From NCBI GenBank assembly GCA_002317155.1, contig DCIR01000091.1:24780-35740 (forward strand): 10,961 bases of DNA, written 5' to 3'. Both the position numbers and the translations under genes were made by a program. This document shows, in pieces, positions 6,948 to 10,961 of this stretch. The stretch comes from Lachnospiraceae bacterium UBA1721 (GTDB taxonomy: Bacteria; Bacillota; Clostridia; Lachnospirales; Lachnospiraceae). The stretch's first letter is position 1, and every line of letters starts with the position of its first letter. Below the pieces are notes generated by a model. That model had not been told where the DNA came from and searched no databases. It saw nothing but the letters and a program-made list of their open reading frames with translations.

Positions 6948-8435
6948 CTAATTAACCGTATTGTTTTCATTAACTGTAATGTTCTCAGTAGCGGAATTGT
7001 TCGCATTAATAGGATTATTCTCCTTAACGGGCTTATCCTTAGGAAGGATGATATTTAGGAGGATAGCTACTAGGGCTGCGGGTACGATTCCTGAACCACC
7101 GAAAATAAGCTGTACAATTGCGGGGGTTTTAGAAAGGATATTTAAGTTTGCACCCATTCCGTAACCTACACCGAGAGAAACTGATACGATAGAAAGATTT
7201 CTGGGGGTGAGAGGGGTCTTGGTGATAAGCTGTATACCACTCACTATGATAGATGAGAACATCATAACTGCAGCGCCGCCAAGTACTGACTGAGGCATGA
7301 TTGAAACAAGAGCTCCAAGCTTAGGGCAAAGGCCGCAAAGAACAAGGAAGATAGCACCTGTTGATAATGCAATACGATTGACTACCTTGGTCATAGCTAC
7401 AAGTCCTACGTTCTGGCTAAATGAGGTATTGGGAAGAACGCCAAATGCAGCTGCAAGTGTTGAACCGATACCATCACAAATCACACCGCCTGAAAGCTCT
7501 TTATCAGTTGCCTCACGGCCAAATCCACCTTCGGTAACACCGGAAATATCACCGACGGTTTCTACAGCAGTAACGATAAACATTATTAATACAGGAATTA
7601 TGGCTCTTAGATCAAAAACAGGTTTTACAGGCATTACCTTGGGAATAGCGAACCAGGGAGCGTCAAGAACCTTTTGCCAGTCAAGTACCCATCCCTTTGT
7701 ATATTCAAAATAAAGCTGTTTCTCGGAATCGAAATAGAAAGCGGTTGTAGGAAGTACCTGAGCCATTATGATAGCTGCGATATATCCGCAAACGATACCT
7801 ATAAGTATGGAAGATGAACTTAAAAAGCCTTTTCCGAAATGCTTGAAACCTAAAATAACCAGTAAAACAAAGAACGCTAACAAAAGGTTTTCTATCGAAC
7901 CGAAATCATGAGCGTCCTGTCCGCCACCGAAGGAACTTATACCGACTGATATAAGACTTAGTCCGATTGACAGTACGACGGTTCCGGTAACAACGGAAGG
8001 GAAGAAGCGTCTGAGAGGCTTGAGGAAAAATCCCAAGATACCTTCAAACACACCACCAATCAGTGAAGCACCCATTATGGCAGCGTATGCAATCACACCG
8101 CCACCCATTGTTGCGGCTACGCTTTTGAATACACCGATGAAACCGGATGAGGTACCCATTATAATAGGCACTTTTCCTCCGATAGGACCGATAGAGAATA
8201 ACTGAATCAATGTTACGATACCGGCGATCAGCATGGCATTTTGCAATAAGCTAAGACGTAAGCCGGCAAATTCGTCGACATTAAGGCCGCAGGTGCTTGT
8301 AATGATTAACAGTGGAGTAAGGTTTCCTACAAACATTGCCAGTACATGCTGTAAGCCAAGAGGAATTGCCTGGTGGAGAGGCATTTTTGCATCGAACTTA
8401 AATGCTTCTTTTGAAATTGAAAATAATTTTTTCAT
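6948..8435 (-). CDS. NCS2 (NAT) family nucleobase permease, xanthine/urate type
   Basis: This is an inner-membrane nucleobase:cation symporter of the NCS2/nucleobase-ascorbate family, 495 residues, mostly hydrophobic with room for the usual 14 spans. The TM1 motif QH is Q29-H30 in GLQHVLAMF. The TM8 acidic motif is ETVGD (E292). D321 lies in CDGIGST. The family signature QNxGxxxxT[RKG] is QNVGLVAMTK (341-350). A glutamine at the first position of that signature is typical of xanthine/urate carriers (PbuX, PucJ, XanQ), while uracil carriers have glutamate (ENIG in UraA). The adjacent purine hydroxylase genes agree with a purine substrate. A weak AAGGAC (8447-8452, minus strand) lies 11 bases before the ATG. 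Residues 466-495 form an unusual Asn-rich tail of five hexapeptide units. It is transcribed in the same direction as the hydroxylase gene, 104 bases downstream of it. Family certain; xanthine versus urate undecided. Confidence 0.94.
   Translation of the reverse strand: MKKLFSISKEAFKFDAKMPLHQAIPLGLQHVLAMFVGNLTPLLIITSTCGLNVDEFAGLRLSLLQNAMLIAGIVTLIQLFSIGPIGGKVPIIMGTSSGFIGVFKSVAATMGGGVIAYAAIMGASLIGGVFEGILGFFLKPLRRFFPSVVTGTVVLSIGLSLISVGISSFGGGQDAHDFGSIENLLLAFFVLLVILGFKHFGKGFLSSSSILIGIVCGYIAAIIMAQVLPTTAFYFDSEKQLYFEYTKGWVLDWQKVLDAPWFAIPKVMPVKPVFDLRAIIPVLIMFIVTAVETVGDISGVTEGGFGREATDKELSGGVICDGIGSTLAAAFGVLPNTSFSQNVGLVAMTKVVNRIALSTGAIFLVLCGLCPKLGALVSIMPQSVLGGAAVMMFSSIIVSGIQLITKTPLTPRNLSIVSVSLGVGYGMGANLNILSKTPAIVQLIFGGSGIVPAALVAILLNIILPKDKPVKENNPINANNSATENITVNENNTVN
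6951..7040 (-). repeat. Five 18-bp tandem units coding for a hexapeptide-repeat tail of the permease
   Basis: Starting next to the stop codon, the plus strand reads in 18-base units at 6951, 6969, 6987, 7005 and 7023. The first two units match at 15 of 18 positions; unit 4 matches unit 2 at 13 of 18; unit 5 matches unit 4 at 12 of 18; unit 3 is the most diverged. In the protein (residues 466-495) this gives KDKPVK, ENNPIN, ANNSAT, ENITVN, ENNTVN. The units are in frame, so changes in copy number would lengthen or shorten the cytoplasmic tail without breaking the gene. Confidence 0.75.
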
Positions 8436-8476
8436 TGGTTTAGTTTGTCCTTATATGTATTTTGAAGAGCAGTTGC

Positions 8477-8520
8477 TTTAATGTTTTGATACCTTAAATT
8501 TTTATGCTTCGATACTTTAA
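8477..8520. repeat. Pair of direct repeats between hydroxylase and permease genes, possible operator
   Basis: The 17-base core ATGTTTTGATACCTTAA (8481-8497) recurs as ATGCTTCGATACTTTAA (8504-8520), 14 of 17 identical, with starts exactly 23 bases apart. Both copies are preceded by TTTA or TTT. The pair lies in the 104-base gap upstream of the permease gene (minus-strand transcription). Two similar sites about two helical turns apart suggest a regulator binding site, but I do not recognise the motif. It could also be a chance AT-rich duplication. Confidence 0.45.
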
Positions 8521-8539
8521 TTATCGGTCTTAAAATGAT

Positions 8540-10831
8540 TTATTCGGGCTTAGACATTGCTATTTGTTCGGGTGTGATAGGTATCTCTCTATGCCATACT
8601 CCTGTTGCACGATAAATTGCATGAGTTATAGCAGGTGCAGGAGTGTTTATTACGATCTCACCGATTGATTTTGCACCGAAGGGGCCTGTGGGCTCATAGC
8701 TGTTTTCAAATTCTACTTTAAGCTTACCCATATCAAGTCTTGTGGGTAATTTGTACTGCATAAATGAATTCTCGATGGGGCGTCCCTTCTTGTCATATTG
8801 AATGTTTTCATAAAGAGTATGCCCAATGCCCTGAACTATACCGCCTTCGGCCTGGATACGAGCCAGTGCGGGATTGATAGGAATACCACAGTCTACGACA
8901 GACATATAATCCAATATGGTAACTTCGCCGGTAAGCTTGTCCAGTTCGATTTCTACCATTCCTACCATAAAGGGCGGAGGCGAAACTGCAGAGGAGTGTG
9001 AAGCTGAAGCTTCAGCCACTTTGGTGTTGTTGACCTGTGCTTTGCAGCCTATTTCTTTTGTTGTTACAGTTTTGTCTGTATCTATCTGTCGCAGTAATCC
9101 ATTTTCAAAAACAATTTCTTCTTCTGAACATTCGAGAATGTCGGAAGCAATTGAGCACATAGTCTTTTTAAGGTCCGTACAAGCCTTTTCTACAGCCTTA
9201 CCTGTGATGTAAGTAGTAGAAGATGCATATGAGCCTGAATCGTACGGAGAAGCGTCTGTATCGGCTCCGAAAACGGATACCTTATCAACTGAGCAGTCCA
9301 TACACTCGGCGACCATCTGCGCAAGAATTGTGTCGCAACCGGTACCCATATCTGCGGCACCGATTATCAGGGTGTACTCACCGTCTTCATTTAGTTTAAC
9401 GGTCGCTGAACCGACATCGACATTTGAGATACCTGAGCCCTGCATTGCCATGGCAACACCGGCTGCACGTACCTTTCCGTTACCCATGTCTCTGACAGGG
9501 TATTTTTCATCCCAGTTAAACATTGTCTTGCAGTGCTCAAGACAACGATCCAATGCGCATGCACTTGCGATTTCGTTGTAGTATGCAGGCATCAGCATGC
9601 CTTCCTTTAGCATGTTTTTATCTCTTAACACGGTAGGATCCATGTTGAGTTTTTCGGCGAGTTCATTAACTGTGGTTTCAAGGGCATATATACCCTGTGT
9701 TGCACCATAGCCGCGATATGCACCTGCTGCCATTGTGTTGGTATATACAACGTCATAGTCGAATCTGTATGCCTCGAGACTTCCTGTGTACATAGGTATT
9801 GATTTGTGACCTGACAGACCTACTGTTGTGGGACCGTGTTCACCGTATGCTCCGCTGTTTGAAAGAGTATATAGATCAAGTACACGAATCTTACCATCCT
9901 TATTGGCACCGAGACGTACACGTACCTGCATTTCATGGCGGGGTGAACCTGCAATCTGAGATTCTTCACGTGTGAAAATAATCATAGCCGGGCGTCCGGT
10001 TTTCATGGTGACAAATGCGGGATATACTTCACTTACAGAACTCTGCTTGGCACCGAAACCGCCTCCGATACGGGGCTTTTCCACACGTATTCTATTCTTG
10101 GGAATGCCGAGTGCATGTGAGAGTATTCTTCTTACGTGGAAAACAATCTGGGTAGAAGATATAACATGCAGTCTGCCGTATCTGTCCAGTGATGTATATG
10201 TTCTGAAGGTTTCCATCATTGCCTGATTGTAAGCTTTGGTATGATAAGTGCGATCGAGAACGATATCACAGTCGGCCATTATTCCTTCGACATCTCCGTA
10301 TGAGTTCGAATCGCTGGCAACAAGATTGCGTTTGTTACTTCCGCCAACGTCTACGGTAGGAACCCAGTTATCTTCGGGATGAACCAGAATAGGATTGTCC
10401 TTAGCTGTTCTAAAATCAAGAACGGGAGTGAGCTTCTCGTATTCTACTTTAATAAGTTTCATTGCCTTAAGTGCAGCCTTTTCATTTTCAGCGGCAATGA
10501 TGGCAACAACATCACCAACAAAACGAACATGCCTGTCGATTATCAGACGATCGTAGGGAGAAGGCTCCGGAAAGGTCTGTCCTGCATTGGTAAAACGCTC
10601 TGTAGGTACATCTTCCCAGGTATAGACATCCACAACACCGGGAACTAGTTTTGCAGTCTTGGTGTCGATAGAAGTAACAATTGCATTGGCATGAGGACTG
10701 CGCAGAAGCTTTACTACAAGAGCATTATCGGGAACGATATCTTCTGTATAGACAGGTTTGCCGAGAAGAAGCTGCATGGCGTCCTTTTTGCGAACGGATT
10801 TATTGATTGATTTATATTCCTTGTGTTCCAT
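8540..10831 (-). CDS. xdhA: Xanthine dehydrogenase-family molybdopterin-binding subunit
   Basis: This is the large catalytic subunit of a molybdenum hydroxylase that oxidises purines such as hypoxanthine or xanthine, 763 residues (E. coli XdhA is about 750). The N-terminal aldehyde oxidase/xanthine dehydrogenase a/b hammerhead domain begins at LLGKPVYTEDI (22-32). Molybdopterin-contact motifs follow: QAMMET (203-208), GGGFGAK (256-262), AYRGYGATQG (371-380), DMGTGCDT (494-501), and GPFGAKSIGE (716-725), whose E725 corresponds to the catalytic glutamate. The start is fixed by GGAGGA at 10836-10841. It begins 10 bases after the [2Fe-2S] subunit stop and is followed by the purine-type permease, so the three probably form one operon. 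The FAD subunit is not visible and may lie upstream outside the window. The usual His of the H-x-x-x-E motif is Asn (N202), and the usual Gln in GQG is Thr. Xanthine is the best guess for substrate by context; other purines or N-heterocycles are possible. Confidence 0.9.
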   Translation of the reverse strand: MEHKEYKSINKSVRKKDAMQLLLGKPVYTEDIVPDNALVVKLLRSPHANAIVTSIDTKTAKLVPGVVDVYTWEDVPTERFTNAGQTFPEPSPYDRLIIDRHVRFVGDVVAIIAAENEKAALKAMKLIKVEYEKLTPVLDFRTAKDNPILVHPEDNWVPTVDVGGSNKRNLVASDSNSYGDVEGIMADCDIVLDRTYHTKAYNQAMMETFRTYTSLDRYGRLHVISSTQIVFHVRRILSHALGIPKNRIRVEKPRIGGGFGAKQSSVSEVYPAFVTMKTGRPAMIIFTREESQIAGSPRHEMQVRVRLGANKDGKIRVLDLYTLSNSGAYGEHGPTTVGLSGHKSIPMYTGSLEAYRFDYDVVYTNTMAAGAYRGYGATQGIYALETTVNELAEKLNMDPTVLRDKNMLKEGMLMPAYYNEIASACALDRCLEHCKTMFNWDEKYPVRDMGNGKVRAAGVAMAMQGSGISNVDVGSATVKLNEDGEYTLIIGAADMGTGCDTILAQMVAECMDCSVDKVSVFGADTDASPYDSGSYASSTTYITGKAVEKACTDLKKTMCSIASDILECSEEEIVFENGLLRQIDTDKTVTTKEIGCKAQVNNTKVAEASASHSSAVSPPPFMVGMVEIELDKLTGEVTILDYMSVVDCGIPINPALARIQAEGGIVQGIGHTLYENIQYDKKGRPIENSFMQYKLPTRLDMGKLKVEFENSYEPTGPFGAKSIGEIVINTPAPAITHAIYRATGVWHREIPITPEQIAMSKPE

Positions 10832-10835
10832 ACAT

Positions 10836-10841
10836 TCCTCC
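10836..10841 (-). promoter_or_regulatory. Ribosome binding site of the molybdopterin subunit gene
   Basis: GGAGGA on the minus strand fills most of the 10-base gap between the stop of the [2Fe-2S] subunit (TGA, 10844-10842) and the ATG at 10831-10829. Another ATG, four bases earlier, is out of frame and stops after seven codons, so the site and the frame together define the start. The tight spacing supports translational linkage of the two subunits. Confidence 0.8.
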
Positions 10842-10961
10842 TCAAATCTTTTCTTTTTTACTGTCGAGGAAAGCTCTTATTCCGCGAAGCTGACCTTCAT
10901 AGCCACTGCAGCGGCAAAGGTTGCCGGCAAGATATGCTTTGATTTCATCATCGGTAGGATC
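10842..10961 (-). CDS. [2Fe-2S] subunit of the molybdenum hydroxylase, C-terminal fragment
   Basis: Only the last 39 codons and the stop are inside the window. They read DPTDDEIKAYLAGNLCRCSG and continue YEGQLRGIRAFLDSKKEKI. The NLCRCSGY segment carries the C-x-C pair that, with an upstream C-x2-C outside the window, ligates the buried [2Fe-2S] cluster in the C-terminal helical domain of the CoxS/XdhC/NdhS small subunits. This subunit passes electrons from the molybdenum site towards the flavin or a ferredoxin-like acceptor. The reading frame is too short to stand out by itself; it was found by translating the right edge of the window on the minus strand. It ends 10 bases before the molybdopterin subunit gene, which confirms the family. 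The rest of the gene lies to the right. Confidence 0.92.
   Translation of the reverse strand, partial: DPTDDEIKAYLAGNLCRCSGYEGQLRGIRAFLDSKKEKI

Noticed and set aside
7297..7713. 138-codon plus-strand open frame
   Set aside because: It is antisense to the permease signature region, rich in Thr/Pro/Ser, and has no domain of its own.
8498..8532. Terminator after the molybdopterin subunit gene
   Set aside because: Only a five-pair CGATA/TATCG stem is visible, with no adjoining T run in the direction of transcription, too weak to call.
8916..9212. 98-codon plus-strand open frame
   Set aside because: It is the complement of well-conserved molybdopterin subunit coding sequence.
10812..10835. Earlier ATG (complement of 10833-10835) as start of the molybdopterin subunit
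   Set aside because: It is four bases upstream of the in-frame ATG, out of frame, and reaches a stop after seven codons.

Overview
The window looks like ordinary chromosome from a moderately AT-rich Gram-positive anaerobe, most likely a clostridial Firmicute of the Lachnospiraceae type. The evidence is the smc-ftsY gene pair (a Firmicute arrangement), purine-rich AGGAG-type ribosome binding sites before most genes, and a zinc-ribbon membrane protein with a Tyr/Asp/Ser/Trp-rich tail of a kind I associate with Lachnospiraceae. The organism assignment is inference.

Left part, plus strand (1-6823): the 3' nine-tenths of smc (its start is left of the window), then ftsY 18 bases later with its own strong ribosome binding site, so the two are probably one operon for chromosome organisation and membrane protein targeting. 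A 92-base gap with an imperfect hairpin separates ftsY from a threonine ammonia-lyase gene (ilvA/tdcB type with a C-terminal ACT domain). A 62-base gap with no visible terminator, carrying an imperfect tandem duplication around a ribosome binding site, leads to an uncharacterised gene for a zinc-ribbon, membrane-anchored protein with an extreme low-complexity tail. In the B. subtilis arrangement ftsY is followed by ylxM-ffh; here ilvA takes that place.

Centre (6839-6901): a very long hairpin with A- and T-tracts on its two sides, placed between convergent genes. It should terminate transcription from both directions.

Right part, minus strand (6948-10961), read right to left: the C-terminal end of a [2Fe-2S] subunit, then the large molybdopterin subunit of a xanthine dehydrogenase-family hydroxylase, then a xanthine/urate-type NCS2 permease. 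This is a purine salvage or catabolism unit: the permease would import the purine and the molybdenum hydroxylase would oxidise it, passing electrons through the [2Fe-2S] subunit. An FAD subunit is not in the window. The permease ends in a hexapeptide-repeat tail encoded by 18-bp tandem repeats, and a pair of direct repeats lies between the hydroxylase and permease genes.

No gene-free stretch exceeds 300 bases. I see no tRNA, rRNA, CRISPR array, insertion sequence or phage gene. I found no clear new multi-gene system; the most unusual items are the zinc-ribbon protein, the permease repeat tail and possible active-site changes in the hydroxylase.
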